From: Salmonella enterica subsp. diarizonae
GTDB lineage: Bacteria; Pseudomonadota; Gammaproteobacteria; Enterobacterales; Enterobacteriaceae
Length of the DNA: 64,000 bases
Direction: 5' to 3'
Assembly (NCBI RefSeq): GCF_008692785.1
Contig: NZ_VXJV01000002.1
Span: forward strand, 514,470-578,469
Shown here one piece after another: positions 52,256 to 62,454 of this stretch (position 1 is its first letter; each line of letters opens with the position of its first letter). Both the position numbers and the translations under genes were made by a program. Below the pieces are notes generated by a model, which was not told the origin of the DNA, did not search any database, and saw only the letters and a program-made list of their open reading frames with translations.

Positions 52256-53017
52256 TGTGTTTGTACTCCACTCATTATAATTACTGGTTTTTACCAGCCT
52301 GTTTAATCCCGTCAGGGTTCCTGTACAGCACTGGTGGTGTACTGCCAGGTCTGTCACTGCTTTTGCTATCACCGACTTTATTTATTCTGACGATTCGTTC
52401 GATCGCCTTTCGTCGATTCGGTATACGACGTACCTGCCCACGTCGCACGTTATTCCTGACAACCATCTAAATGAAAATAGTTATCAACAATGTAAAATCT
52501 TCTGCAAAATGTTTGGCCGGAAAGTATCAAATGCGTTTCTGAACCGCCAATTCATTTTACAAATTTGTTAACCAATTCTCTTTTATGGAAAATTCTCTGC
52601 CCCGAAAAACGGCTAAAAAATGTTAAAAAATTTTAATTTATTATTTTTAATCAATGAGTTGGTAGAAAAACCTCTCTTTATCACTCTGTAGTGATATGCT
52701 CGCCTCAAAAAAAACACACAAATTTAACAAATGCTCATTATTTAGCACATTAATCTAGGATGGCGCTGAAACAACTAATAACATTTCAATAATCCTTCAT
52801 CAAGCCCCAGAGTATGATGTGAATAAAATAACAGACGCACCGCTTCTCACGGACTGAGTAATGTTCATAATGATTTGATTAATAAAAATAAATAGCATTA
52901 GGCTATATTAATATTCTTTATCATTTAAATGCTGAATGCGTATCAAAGTAAGAAGTGTTACGTGGGAATGTCACAAGGCAGCCCCTTAGGGCGCCGCCTG
53001 TAAATCAATGAGGGAGT
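52256..53017. other. Long regulatory gap between oppA and ychE
   Basis: Some 760 bases with no convincing gene. The oppA leader (about 52256-52500) contains GGAGTACAAACACA just before the start codon, a CA-rich stretch expected to be recognised by the small RNA GcvB. Bases 52500-52960 are very AT-rich and probably hold the oppA promoter(s). Short frames here show no family resemblance. Confidence 0.5.
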
Positions 53018-53665
53018 TTAATTGAGCAAGCCGGGGAAAATGCCTTTTATTCCTGTGACAATAAATTCGATGCCGAGCGCCATTAACAACAACCCCATGA
53101 TTCGGGTAATAACGTTGATACCGGTTTGCCCCAGCAAACGGACCAGCCACGGCGCCATACGGAACACGCCCCAGCAGCAAAGCGCAAAAAGCGCAATGGC
53201 AACTGAAAAACCAAGCAAATGCGCGATGCTGTGATAACGCGTCCCCCAGACGATAGTGGAGCTAATCGCCCCAGGCCCCGCCATTAACGGTAGCGCTAAC
53301 GGCACAACGCCAATGCTCTCGCGTATGGCCGTCTCTGATTTTTCTTGCTTGTTTTGTTTATCTTCCCCCAGCTTACCGCTGATCATCGACATCGCAATGG
53401 TGACAACCAGGATACCGCCCGCAATTCTGAACGAATCAATAGAAATGCCAAATAGCTGCAGGATGCCATCTCCGAGGAATAAGGAACTCCACAAGATAAT
53501 CGCCACCGACAGATTCGCGGTGAGGTTAGTTTTATTACGCGCCGTGGCCGTCTGGTAGCTGGTCATGCTGATGAAAACGGGAATAATCCCCACCGGGTTA
53601 ACCAGCGCAAAGAGCCCGATAAAAAACTTAAAGTAAACAGGAAAATCAAAAAGCGTTTGAATCAC
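53018..53665 (-). CDS. ychE: YchE, MarC-family inner-membrane protein
   Basis: A 215-residue membrane protein with six predicted helices (FKFFIGLFALVNPVGIIPVF, then FRIAGGILVVTIAMSMI, and so on) of the MarC/UPF0056 family. The motif LALPLMAGPGAISSTIV near residue 127 is characteristic. Despite the MarC name, no transport or resistance role has been demonstrated. Located between opp and adhE as in E. coli, and transcribed away from adhE. Confidence 0.95.
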   Translation of the reverse strand: MIQTLFDFPVYFKFFIGLFALVNPVGIIPVFISMTSYQTATARNKTNLTANLSVAIILWSSLFLGDGILQLFGISIDSFRIAGGILVVTIAMSMISGKLGEDKQNKQEKSETAIRESIGVVPLALPLMAGPGAISSTIVWGTRYHSIAHLLGFSVAIALFALCCWGVFRMAPWLVRLLGQTGINVITRIMGLLLMALGIEFIVTGIKGIFPGLLN

Positions 53666-54141
53666 GGTTAGCTCCGAAGCGTTAGCCGGATGAAGTCAAT
53701 GTTCGTTAATGATCAAAACGCGCAGAAGATACGCCTTTTATTCGCATAGTTCACCTCTTATCTACACCTAATTTCATCCATTCTTCGCTGTTATTAATAT
53801 GTACTAGTTATGCTAATCCACCCACTCTTCATGACAACATTTTATTAACACTTAACGTAAAACGTTGAAATGGCCTGCTGAAAGGTGTCAGCTTTGCGTA
53901 AACTTGATTTAGATCACACAATCACTACTCAGAAGTGAGTAATCTTGCTAACGCCACCTAGACGTAATGCGTTAGCGTTAAACGATACTGACGCAGAAGC
54001 TCTTTTAGTAAATCAGAGCGAAACGGACGTTAAGTAACCACCTGAATTTCAGGTATTTATACAAAGTATCGTCGATCTGTCTATACTCACGTATCGCGCA
54101 GATGATTTACTAAAAAAGTTTAACATTATCAGGAGAGCATT
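53666..54141. promoter_or_regulatory. adhE upstream control region
   Basis: About 475 bases between divergent ychE and adhE. E. coli adhE is controlled from this region by Cra, Fis, NarL and RpoS and its mRNA leader is processed by RNase III. A TTGATTTAGATCACA stretch at 53906-53920 resembles a CRP/FNR-type half site. AGGAGAG at 54131-54137 is the adhE ribosome site. Confidence 0.55.
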
Positions 54142-56820
54142 ATGGCTGTTACTAATGTCGCTGAACTTAACGCACTCGTAGAGCGTGTAAAAAAAGCCCA
54201 GCGTGAATATGCCAGTTTCACTCAAGAACAGGTCGACAAAATCTTCCGCGCCGCCGCTCTGGCAGCCGCTGATGCCCGAATTCCGCTGGCCAAAATGGCC
54301 GTTGCCGAATCGGGTATGGGTATCATCGAAGATAAAGTGATTAAAAACCACTTCGCTTCTGAATATATTTACAACGCCTATAAAGATGAAAAAACCTGCG
54401 GCGTGCTGTCTGAAGACGACACCTTCGGGACCATCACCATCGCAGAACCTATCGGCATTATTTGCGGTATCGTTCCAACCACTAACCCGACCTCTACCGC
54501 TATCTTCAAATCTCTGATTAGCCTGAAGACCCGTAACGCCATCATTTTTTCCCCGCATCCGCGTGCAAAAGAAGCGACCAACAAAGCGGCAGACATTGTT
54601 CTGCAAGCTGCTATCGCTGCCGGTGCGCCAAAAGATCTGATTGGCTGGATCGATCAACCTTCCGTAGAACTGTCTAATGCGCTGATGCACCACCCGGACA
54701 TTAACCTGATTCTCGCCACTGGCGGTCCGGGTATGGTTAAAGCAGCATACAGCTCCGGTAAACCTGCTATCGGCGTAGGCGCAGGCAATACCCCGGTTGT
54801 TATTGATGAAACCGCTGATATCAAACGCGCTGTTGCGTCTGTTCTGATGTCCAAAACCTTCGATAACGGCGTAATCTGTGCTTCTGAACAGTCTGTGGTC
54901 GTTGTTGACTCCGTCTATGACGCCGTTCGCGAACGTTTCGCCAGCCACGGCGGCTATATGCTGCAGGGTCAAGAGCTGAAAGCGGTTCAGAATGTTATCC
55001 TGAAAAATGGCGCGCTGAACGCCGCTATCGTGGGTCAGCCAGCCTACAAAATCGCTGAACTGGCAGGCTTCTCCGTACCAGAGACCACCAAGATTCTGAT
55101 CGGTGAAGTCACGGTTGTTGACGAAAGCGAACCGTTCGCACACGAAAAACTGTCTCCGACTTTGGCGATGTACCGTGCGAAAGATTTCGAAGAAGCGGTA
55201 GAAAAAGCAGAAAAACTGGTCGCTATGGGCGGTATCGGTCACACCTCTTGCCTGTACACCGACCAGGACAACCAGCAGGATCGCGTTAACTACTTCGGTC
55301 AGAAGATGAAAACCGCGCGTATTCTGATTAACACCCCGGCTTCTCAGGGTGGTATCGGCGACCTGTACAACTTTAAACTCGCACCTTCCCTGACTCTGGG
55401 TTGTGGTTCCTGGGGTGGTAACTCCATCTCTGAAAACGTTGGTCCGAAACACCTGATCAACAAGAAAACCGTTGCTAAGCGAGCTGAAAACATGTTGTGG
55501 CACAAACTTCCGAAATCTATCTACTTCCGCCGCGGCTCTCTGCCCATCGCGCTGGATGAAGTGATTACCGATGGCCACAAACGTGCGCTCATCGTGACTG
55601 ACCGCTTCCTGTTCAACAACGGCTACGCTGACCAGATCACATCTGTTCTGAAAGCGGCTGGCGTTGAAACCGAAGTATTCTTCGAAGTTGAAGCTGACCC
55701 GACCCTTTCTGTTGTTCGCAAAGGCGCTGAGCTGGCTAACTCCTTCAAACCAGACGTGATCATCGCGCTGGGCGGCGGTTCCCCGATGGACGCGGCGAAA
55801 ATCATGTGGGTAATGTACGAACATCCAGAAACCCATTTCGAAGAGCTGGCGCTGCGCTTTATGGACATCCGTAAACGTATCTATAAGTTCCCGAAAATGG
55901 GCGTGAAAGCGAAAATGATCGCCGTCACCACCACCTCCGGTACTGGTTCTGAAGTGACGCCGTTCGCCGTTGTCACCGACGACGCCACCGGTCAGAAATA
56001 TCCGTTGGCAGACTACGCGCTGACCCCGGATATGGCGATTGTCGACGCCAACCTGGTCATGGAAATGCCGAAGTCTCTGTGCGCATTTGGTGGTCTGGAT
56101 GCCGTAACTCACGCCCTGGAAGCCTACGTTTCTGTACTGGCATCTGAATTCTCTGACGGTCAGGCTCTGCAAGCACTGAAACTGCTGAAAGAAAACCTGC
56201 CGGCATCCTACCATGAAGGTTCTAAGAACCCGGTAGCTCGTGAGCGTGTACACAGTGCAGCCACTATCGCCGGTATCGCGTTTGCGAACGCCTTCCTGGG
56301 TGTATGTCACTCAATGGCGCACAAGTTGGGTTCTCAGTTCCACATTCCCCACGGTCTGGCGAACGCGCTGCTGATTTGTAATGTTATCCGCTACAACGCG
56401 AATGACAACCCGACTAAGCAGACCGCTTTCAGCCAATACGATCGTCCGCAGGCACGCCGTCGTTATGCGGAAATCGCTGACCATCTGGGTCTGAGCGCGC
56501 CGGGCGACCGTACTGCCGCTAAGATTGAAAAACTGCTGGCATGGCTGGAAAATATTAAAGCTGAACTGGGCATTCCTAAATCCATTCGTGAAGCAGGCGT
56601 TCAGGAAGCTGATTTCCTGGCAAATGTGGACAAACTGTCTGAAGATGCCTTCGATGACCAGTGCACCGGCGCGAACCCGCGTTATCCGCTGATCTCCGAA
56701 CTGAAACAGATTCTGCTGGACACCTACTACGGTCGTGATTTCACCGAAGGTGAAGTTACAGCGAAGAAAGATGTCGTTGCCGCACCGAAAGCAGAGAAGA
56801 AAGCGAAAAAATCCGCTTAA
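54142..56820 (+). CDS. adhE: Bifunctional aldehyde-alcohol dehydrogenase AdhE
   Basis: AdhE reduces acetyl-CoA to acetaldehyde and then ethanol in fermentation and forms helical spirosome filaments. The 892-residue fusion has an N-terminal CoA-linked aldehyde dehydrogenase domain with the nucleophilic Cys in NGVICASEQS near residue 246, a linker, and a C-terminal iron-dependent alcohol dehydrogenase domain with GGGSPMDAAK and the metal-ligand region GVCHSMAHKLGSQFHIPHG. The C-terminus is lysine-rich (APKAEKKAKKSA). Codon use is strongly biased, as for a highly expressed gene, which also leaves a long spurious antisense frame. Confidence 0.98.
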   Translation: MAVTNVAELNALVERVKKAQREYASFTQEQVDKIFRAAALAAADARIPLAKMAVAESGMGIIEDKVIKNHFASEYIYNAYKDEKTCGVLSEDDTFGTITIAEPIGIICGIVPTTNPTSTAIFKSLISLKTRNAIIFSPHPRAKEATNKAADIVLQAAIAAGAPKDLIGWIDQPSVELSNALMHHPDINLILATGGPGMVKAAYSSGKPAIGVGAGNTPVVIDETADIKRAVASVLMSKTFDNGVICASEQSVVVVDSVYDAVRERFASHGGYMLQGQELKAVQNVILKNGALNAAIVGQPAYKIAELAGFSVPETTKILIGEVTVVDESEPFAHEKLSPTLAMYRAKDFEEAVEKAEKLVAMGGIGHTSCLYTDQDNQQDRVNYFGQKMKTARILINTPASQGGIGDLYNFKLAPSLTLGCGSWGGNSISENVGPKHLINKKTVAKRAENMLWHKLPKSIYFRRGSLPIALDEVITDGHKRALIVTDRFLFNNGYADQITSVLKAAGVETEVFFEVEADPTLSVVRKGAELANSFKPDVIIALGGGSPMDAAKIMWVMYEHPETHFEELALRFMDIRKRIYKFPKMGVKAKMIAVTTTSGTGSEVTPFAVVTDDATGQKYPLADYALTPDMAIVDANLVMEMPKSLCAFGGLDAVTHALEAYVSVLASEFSDGQALQALKLLKENLPASYHEGSKNPVARERVHSAATIAGIAFANAFLGVCHSMAHKLGSQFHIPHGLANALLICNVIRYNANDNPTKQTAFSQYDRPQARRRYAEIADHLGLSAPGDRTAAKIEKLLAWLENIKAELGIPKSIREAGVQEADFLANVDKLSEDAFDDQCTGANPRYPLISELKQILLDTYYGRDFTEGEVTAKKDVVAAPKAEKKAKKSA

Positions 56821-56846
56821 TTCGTTATCCGCTTTAGCATGACTAT

Positions 56847-56875
56847 AACGGCCTCAATTGAGGCCGTTTTTTTGT
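56847..56875 (+). terminator. adhE terminator
   Basis: Perfect self-complementary CGGCCTCAATTGAGGCCG (56849-56866) followed by TTTTTTTG, 28 bases after the adhE stop. Confidence 0.93.
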
Positions 56876-56889
56876 TTTACCTGTTTATC

Positions 56890-56927
56890 AGATGCCTGAT
56901 GGCGCTGCGCTTTATCAGACCTACGTG
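56890..56927. repeat. REP element between adhE and tdk
   Basis: ATGCCTGATGGCGCTGCGC followed by TTTATCAGACCTACG matches the REP consensus (GCCTGATGGCGCT...TATCAGGCCTAC) with one change on the right arm. Confidence 0.8.
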
Positions 56928-57015
56928 TTCACGCCACTCCCCTGCCACCAGTATGCCTGAATAATAACGCCCAAAGCGCTACAGGGCATTTTATTAGCCT
57001 AACGCTGTCCTGGTA

Positions 57016-57633
57016 TCACATGTACCGATGGCGCTCCTGAATCGCCGTCAGTGAGCCCTCCTCCAGCGCGTCCTTATAATGCTTACGACAAACCGAAACG
57101 TAGCGTTCATTCCCACCAATAACCACCTGTTCGCCTTCGTTATAAGGTCTGCCATCCTGATCGAGGCGCAGAACCATACTGGCTTTACGACCGCAGAAAC
57201 AGATGGTTTTTAATTCCACCAATTTATCTGACCATGACAGTAAGTATTGACTGCCGACAAAAAGCTCCCCACGAAAGTCTGTTCGTAGCCCATAGCAAAG
57301 TACCGGAATATCTAATTTATCGACAACCTCGGATAATTGATAAACCTGCTGGCGAGTCAAAAACTGGCTTTCGTCGACTAACACGCAATGTATTGTCTGT
57401 CGCGCGTTCTCGGCACGAATCTCTTCAAACAAGGATGTATTTTGGTTAAACAATTTTGCCGGCGACGACAAACCGATACGAGAGCTGACTTTGCCTGCGC
57501 CGAAACGATCGTCGATTTCTGCCGTATATACGACGGTACGCATCCCGCGTTCCTGATAATTGTATGAAGATTGCAGCAGTGCAGTCGACTTACCCGCATT
57601 CATTGCCGAATAGTAGAAATATAGCTGTGCCAT
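57016..57633 (-). CDS. tdk: Thymidine kinase
   Basis: Tdk phosphorylates thymidine and deoxyuridine for salvage. The 205-residue product starts [20 protein letters not shown] with its P-loop (SAMNAGKST), followed by VLVDESQFL (the catalytic Glu and metal-binding Asp region) and a zinc-binding lobe with CFCGRKAS and CRKHY. ATG 57633 gives the E. coli length; upstream open sequence to 57684 is not conserved. Confidence 0.96.
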   Translation of the reverse strand: MAQLYFYYSAMNAGKSTALLQSSYNYQERGMRTVVYTAEIDDRFGAGKVSSRIGLSSPAKLFNQNTSLFEEIRAENARQTIHCVLVDESQFLTRQQVYQLSEVVDKLDIPVLCYGLRTDFRGELFVGSQYLLSWSDKLVELKTICFCGRKASMVLRLDQDGRPYNEGEQVVIGGNERYVSVCRKHYKDALEEGSLTAIQERHRYM

Positions 57634-58170
57634 TGGTCGCAGGACCTCACCTGAGTGAAATAAAGATTGGCGGGATTGTACCATAATTTACCCACGCGAC
57701 AGCGCGGCTCGCGCTCCGGTGAGTATTAAGAATTGTGCAAACATCGTTCACTATACACATTCCTTCACAAATTATGCCGTTAAAATTCATCAACAATGCT
57801 TAACATCCCTCACCAATATGAAAACCTTGCACTTATTGTTACCGTTACTCATACCTGGTGCAAAGTAATAGGTGTTTCTTGTAAGGAAAGCTAATACAAA
57901 GGGTTGATATCTCTGCAATGAGATCGTATTTCATCGTGATAAAATGTGACCTGAATCCTAAATTTTTAGTGACCGGAGGTGAGTATCCCCCCTGTCAATA
58001 AGCTCTTTTTTGTGCGTCGCTTCAAGGAAAATTTAAGTTGAGATAATTAAGACGTGTACTTAATAAAGCGTAATTTTGAATTCCTTACATTCCTGGCTAT
58101 TGCACAACTGAATTTATCGCTCTATTATTAGCTCAACAAACCACCCCAATATAAGTTTGAGATTACTACA
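57634..58170. promoter_or_regulatory. tdk-hns divergent promoter region
   Basis: About 535 mostly AT-rich bases with no gene. In the family this stretch holds hns promoters bound by H-NS itself (autorepression), FIS and CspA; runs of A and T at about 57950-58090 are compatible with curved H-NS-binding DNA. I did not fix a single promoter. Confidence 0.5.
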
Positions 58171-58584
58171 ATGAGCGAAGCACTTAAAATTCTGAACAAC
58201 ATCCGTACTCTTCGTGCGCAGGCAAGAGAATGCACTCTGGAAACGCTTGAAGAAATGCTGGAGAAATTAGAAGTTGTCGTTAACGAGCGTCGTGAAGAAG
58301 AAAGCGCTGCTGCTGCTGAAGTGGAAGAGCGCACTCGTAAACTGCAACAGTACCGTGAAATGTTAATTGCCGATGGCATTGACCCGAATGAACTGCTGAA
58401 TAGCATGGCTGCCGCTAAATCCGGTACCAAAGCTAAACGCGCAGCTCGTCCGGCTAAATATAGCTATGTTGACGAAAACGGTGAAACTAAAACCTGGACT
58501 GGCCAGGGTCGTACACCGGCTGTAATCAAAAAAGCAATGGAAGAACAAGGTAAGCAGCTGGAAGACTTCCTGATCAAGGAATAA
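58171..58584 (+). CDS. hns: Nucleoid-structuring protein H-NS
   Basis: H-NS binds curved AT-rich DNA and silences acquired genes. The 137-residue product has the N-terminal coiled-coil oligomerisation part (residues 1 to about 80, [20 protein letters not shown]), a flexible linker and the C-terminal AT-hook-like DNA-binding motif [16 protein letters not shown] near residue 108, with the key QGR. It is likely to act on the AT-rich steC/EAL patch at the left of this window; that is inference. Strong terminator downstream. Confidence 0.98.
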   Translation: MSEALKILNNIRTLRAQARECTLETLEEMLEKLEVVVNERREEESAAAAEVEERTRKLQQYREMLIADGIDPNELLNSMAAAKSGTKAKRAARPAKYSYVDENGETKTWTGQGRTPAVIKKAMEEQGKQLEDFLIKE

Positions 58585-58602
58585 TTTACTCCCTGGTTGC
58601 TT

Positions 58603-58631
58603 AAAATCCCGCCGCTGGCGGGATTTTTTTG
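58603..58631 (+). terminator. hns terminator
   Basis: ATCCCGCC pairs with GGCGGGAT around GCT, flanked by A-run and a TTTTTTT tail, 18 bases after the hns stop. Confidence 0.93.
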
Positions 58632-58660
58632 TCTGCGTTCTCCCCTGACGCAAACATACA

Positions 58661-58688
58661 TAAAAAAAGCGCCGGATTTTCCAGCGCT
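58661..58688 (-). terminator. galU terminator
   Basis: AGCGCTGG pairs with CCGGCGCT (one G-T wobble) on the minus strand, followed by seven T (plus-strand A at 58662-58668). It lies 27 bases past the galU stop. Confidence 0.88.
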
Positions 58689-58714
58689 TCTGTTAAAAAA
58701 TTTATAACGTAACG

Positions 58715-59623
58715 TTACTTCTTAATACCCATTTCTTCTTCAAGCCAGGCTTTAAATTCAGCCCCCAACGAATTATGACGGATGCCATATTCAACGAATG
58801 CCTGCATATATCCCAACTTATTACCACAGTCATGGCTTTTACCCTTCATGTGGTAAGCTTCAACCGTTTCTTTTTCGATCAGCATATCGATAGCATCGGT
58901 CAACTGAATTTCATCCCCGGCACCCGGAGGGGTTTTCGCTAATAACGCCCAGATATCCGCACTCAGTACATAACGCCCGACAATCGCAAGGTTAGACGGC
59001 GCGACATCCGCTTTGGGTTTTTCAACTACGCCAACCATAGGCACGCTTTCACCCGGCGCCAGCTCAACGCCTTTGCAATTGACAACACCGTAAGCAGTCA
59101 CATCTTCTACAGGCTCAACCATAATTTGACTATTTCCGGTTTCGTCGAAACGGCGGATCATTTCAGCGAGGTTATCCTGAGACAGATCGGACTCATATTC
59201 GTCAAGAATAACGTCTGGCAGAATAACGGCGACAGGTTCGTTTCCGACAACGGGATGTGCGCATAATACGGCGTGACCCAGGCCTTTTGCCAGCCCCTGA
59301 CGTACCTGCATAATAGTGACATGCGGAGGGCAAATAGACTGAACTTCTTCCAGAAGCTGACGCTTAACGCGTTTTTCCAGCATAGCTTCCAGTTCAAAAC
59401 TGGTATCAAAGTGGTTTTCAATGGAGTTTTTAGACGAGTGCGTAACAAGCACGATTTCAGTAATGCCAGCAGCGATACATTCGTTCACGACGTACTGAAT
59501 TAATGGCTTATCAACCAGCGGCAGCATCTCTTTCGGGATAGCTTTGGTCGCTGGCAGCATCCTGGTTCCCAATCCCGCAACCGGGATAACGGCTTTTTTG
59601 ACTTTCGAATTAAGGGCAGCCAT
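58715..59623 (-). CDS. galU: UTP-glucose-1-phosphate uridylyltransferase
   Basis: GalU makes UDP-glucose for LPS core, galactose use, trehalose and osmoregulated glucans. The 302-residue product has the nucleotidyltransferase motif [20 protein letters not shown] at residue about 13, [14 protein letters not shown] and the [12 protein letters not shown] metal/UDP segment. It matches GalU rather than the inactive paralogue GalF. rssB lies upstream on the same strand across about 200 bases. Confidence 0.97.
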   Translation of the reverse strand: MAALNSKVKKAVIPVAGLGTRMLPATKAIPKEMLPLVDKPLIQYVVNECIAAGITEIVLVTHSSKNSIENHFDTSFELEAMLEKRVKRQLLEEVQSICPPHVTIMQVRQGLAKGLGHAVLCAHPVVGNEPVAVILPDVILDEYESDLSQDNLAEMIRRFDETGNSQIMVEPVEDVTAYGVVNCKGVELAPGESVPMVGVVEKPKADVAPSNLAIVGRYVLSADIWALLAKTPPGAGDEIQLTDAIDMLIEKETVEAYHMKGKSHDCGNKLGYMQAFVEYGIRHNSLGAEFKAWLEEEMGIKK

Positions 59624-59825
59624 TTAAAATTCTCCTGGACTGTTCATGTATTGAACGTGTTCATTAATCTGTATCGTGTTCCAGTATATCAGTACCAGAA
59701 CAAGCCTCAGGTCCAAAAAGGACTTATATTGGTATAATTAAGACAAATACTTATAAATCTGCCGCAGATAGTAACACTCGTCGGGAAAGGCCGGTAAAGC
59801 AATTTTCTCCCGTTCTCCCGTTTGG

Positions 59826-60839
59826 TCATTCCGCAGACAACATCAATCGCAGACGTCCTCCTGCGCCCCATATTTGACACTGCCATGAGTCGCAACGCTG
59901 GCTTAATTGGTTAAGATAGGCATTGCCCAATGTTCCTAACGGCACGCCATTGCTGATTTGAACCTGATGAGCGCCCGTATTTAAGGTGGCATTCAATCCG
60001 GCGGAGACGAGAATCAAATTTTTGAGTCCACTGTGATAGTAACCGACAAATAACGGGAATTGACCGGGTAAATTAGCTTGTCTGAGCAGATGATTTACCT
60101 GTTTTAATAGGGCGCCTAACTCCGGTAAACGGTGCTTTTGTTGACCGAGCTGATCCTGCAATAAACCGTTAAATAGCGCTCGCAGCAACAATGCAGCTAA
60201 CACGCCGTTATCACCCGCCCGGGTGACGTCCAGGCAATAAAATGCCAGTTCGTTATCAGAAAGCGGCGCAATATCCAGCACCAGTCCAGGCTGCTCGGCA
60301 GAGACAAGCTGCCGGTAATTAATGCGGCAGTGGGAAATCACCTGCTGTACCGGGGGCTGTAGCTCTTGCAATAATTGCGCTGCGGCAGTCGGATTGCTCA
60401 CCATCGCATCCCAGTCACGAAACAAGCGTTCTTCCTCTTCAACCCGCGAATTAAACATATTGGGGTACAAGCAAGCGAATACGGTTTCCCGCAAGCGGTT
60501 GAGATCTTTTACCGGCTTCAGCAAGACATCTTCAACCCCAAGGCGTAATGCTTTGGCGATATCGGCCATATTTTCTGTTGCAGAAATAACCAGAATAGGC
60601 GTCTGGTCTCCGCGATTACGTAAGTTTTCTACCAGTTTGAGACCGTTCATTCTCGGCATGGCGATATCACATATCATGAGATCGGGCGTAAAACTCCCCA
60701 TCAACTCCAGGGCATCTACCCCGTCGCCTGCCAATGCCGTTGTCGCTCCCAAAGAGGAAAACCACGAATCCAGAAGCGAGCGAAATACAGGCTCGTCTTC
60801 AACAATAAGAATCTGTTTTCCGACCAATGGCTGCGTCAT
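59826..60839 (-). CDS. rssB: RssB (MviA), RpoS-degradation adaptor response regulator
   Basis: RssB delivers sigma S to ClpXP for degradation during growth. The 337-residue product has an N-terminal receiver domain with the acidic pair in VEDEP, phosphoacceptor Asp58 in LMICDIAMPR and the conserved Lys in DVLLKPVKDL. The C-terminal domain is a degenerate PP2C-like phosphatase, as in E. coli. In Salmonella it is also called MviA and affects virulence. It lies 90 bases after rssA on the same strand. Confidence 0.97.
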   Translation of the reverse strand: MTQPLVGKQILIVEDEPVFRSLLDSWFSSLGATTALAGDGVDALELMGSFTPDLMICDIAMPRMNGLKLVENLRNRGDQTPILVISATENMADIAKALRLGVEDVLLKPVKDLNRLRETVFACLYPNMFNSRVEEEERLFRDWDAMVSNPTAAAQLLQELQPPVQQVISHCRINYRQLVSAEQPGLVLDIAPLSDNELAFYCLDVTRAGDNGVLAALLLRALFNGLLQDQLGQQKHRLPELGALLKQVNHLLRQANLPGQFPLFVGYYHSGLKNLILVSAGLNATLNTGAHQVQISNGVPLGTLGNAYLNQLSQRCDSWQCQIWGAGGRLRLMLSAE

Positions 60840-60929
60840 GTTCTCTCCCCTGACTGGCTTTGATCAATAGTGGCATGGTATTGCCGCTCACGCCTGTCAG
60901 AATTTGCTTAAGTGATCGTAAAAGGTACA

Positions 60930-61835
60930 TTAAACGACGGTACGCACCAAGGGTATAAGTTCGTCCATCTTTTTCTCTACGGCTAATTGACCCGCCGCAA
61001 TAGCGGCATGGGCGCGATGAAAATCTAACGTAGAGATTTGCGGACAGAAAGGTTGAATAAGAATATCAGGCGGATCGCCAGCCATACGGTTACGTTTAAG
61101 ACGATTTTCCAACACCTGAATGGACGTTGTCATGATTTCCATTGCCCCAGGCGAGCTCACGCCACGGCGTGAGGTCAGGCTACTGAAACGTTCTTTTAAA
61201 CGCTTATGCCAGGGCAGCGAATCATCACTCTCTTCATTTATATGCCCTACATTTACAGAGAGCAAATCTTGCTGCATGAGGTGGGCATCATGTTGCAGGT
61301 CTACCGCAATAACGATATCAGCGCCCATCGCCCGGGTTAACGAAACAGGAACCGGATTGACGACCGCGCCATCCACCAGCCAGTAACCGTTATGTTCAAC
61401 CGGAGACATCAGCCCTGGCATACTGCACGACGCACGTACAGCAAGGTGTAGATCGCCCTCAGTAAACCATAACTCTCGTCCAGTGCTAAGATTCGTCGCG
61501 ACCGCGCCAAAACGTCTTGAACAGTGGTCAAAATCCGTAACGGGCATAATATCCCGATAGTGATTAAATACGCGTTCGCCGCGAAGCAACCCTCCTCTGC
61601 CCCATGATAAATCCATCAGGCGTAAAACATCCCAGTAGCGGAATGAGCATACCCACTGTTCAAGCGCCGATAATTTATTACAGGCATACGCGGCACCGAC
61701 CAGTGAACCTATTGAGCATCCTGCAACGATATCAATATCAATGCCTGTTTGCTTGAGGGCTTTGATGACCCCAATATGAGACCATCCTCTCGCCGCGCCA
61801 GACCCCAGCGCTAGCCCTATTTTCATTTTTCTCAT
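60930..61835 (-). CDS. rssA: RssA, patatin-like phospholipase-family protein
   Basis: A 301-residue patatin-fold protein. The oxyanion-hole motif GSGAARGWSHIGVI is near residue 12, the nucleophile serine in GCSIGSLVG near residue 42, and the catalytic Asp in DGAVVNPVP. The family suggests lipid acyl hydrolase activity, but the physiological substrate is unknown. It is upstream of rssB in what is an rssAB operon in E. coli; rssB also has its own promoter there. Confidence 0.95.
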   Translation of the reverse strand: MRKMKIGLALGSGAARGWSHIGVIKALKQTGIDIDIVAGCSIGSLVGAAYACNKLSALEQWVCSFRYWDVLRLMDLSWGRGGLLRGERVFNHYRDIMPVTDFDHCSRRFGAVATNLSTGRELWFTEGDLHLAVRASCSMPGLMSPVEHNGYWLVDGAVVNPVPVSLTRAMGADIVIAVDLQHDAHLMQQDLLSVNVGHINEESDDSLPWHKRLKERFSSLTSRRGVSSPGAMEIMTTSIQVLENRLKRNRMAGDPPDILIQPFCPQISTLDFHRAHAAIAAGQLAVEKKMDELIPLVRTVV

Positions 61836-61945
61836 CGTATTTAACGATTTCCCCTGGCTTCAAGACGTAGCAACATCGCCACTGCTCAGTTAACATAACG
61901 CCACCCTGGCGTTCAACGCCGTTTTTTATATTCAGGGAGATTATT

Positions 61946-62404
61946 GTGTCTCAGCCTTGTCCCTGTGGTAGCGCTGACGAGTATAGCCTATGTTGTGGTC
62001 GTATTGTGTCCGGAGAACGAGTAGCACCCGATCCGTCACATCTCATGCGCTCTCGTTACTGCGCTTTTGTGATGAAAGACGCAGATTACTTAATTAAGAG
62101 CTGGCATCCAACCTGCAATGCGGCCGCGTTTCGCGATGATATCATCGCCGGATTTGCCAATACCAGGTGGCTCGGCCTGACTATTTTTGAACATACCTGG
62201 TCAGAAGCAGAAAATACAGGGTATGTTAGTTTTATCGCGCGTTTTTCCGAACAAGGGAAAACCGGGGCGATTATGGAACGCTCCCGTTTTATCAAAGAAA
62301 ACGGTAAGTGGTATTATATTGACGGTACCCGCCCGCAGTTGGGTCGAAATGATCCTTGCCCGTGCGGTTCAGGCAAAAAATTTAAAAAGTGCTGCGGCCA
62401 GTGA
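61946..62404 (+). CDS. ychJ: YchJ, SEC-C motif protein
   Basis: A 152-residue protein with a SEC-C zinc motif at each end: [14 protein letters not shown] near the start and [16 protein letters not shown] at the C-terminus; the second is nearly identical to the SecA tail. The middle is an NTF2-like UPF0225 domain ([20 protein letters not shown]). The start is a GTG (61946) with CAGGGA at 61933-61938. Function unknown; the SEC-C ends suggest ribosome or SecB contact. Confidence 0.95.
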   Translation: MSQPCPCGSADEYSLCCGRIVSGERVAPDPSHLMRSRYCAFVMKDADYLIKSWHPTCNAAAFRDDIIAGFANTRWLGLTIFEHTWSEAENTGYVSFIARFSEQGKTGAIMERSRFIKENGKWYYIDGTRPQLGRNDPCPCGSGKKFKKCCGQ

Positions 62405-62454
62405 CGCCTGACAGTATCGATACAGCAAACACTCTCAACAGGATTTTTCCGGCA

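Noticed and set aside
52255..52470. Short frames in both strands of the oppA leader
   Set aside because: They cover leader and promoter DNA; the OppA signal peptide fixes the start at 52255.
54049..56310. 753-codon open frame antisense to adhE
   Set aside because: It is fully opposite a highly expressed, unmistakable gene. Strong codon bias on the plus strand removes stop codons from the complementary frame; the translation has no domain pattern.
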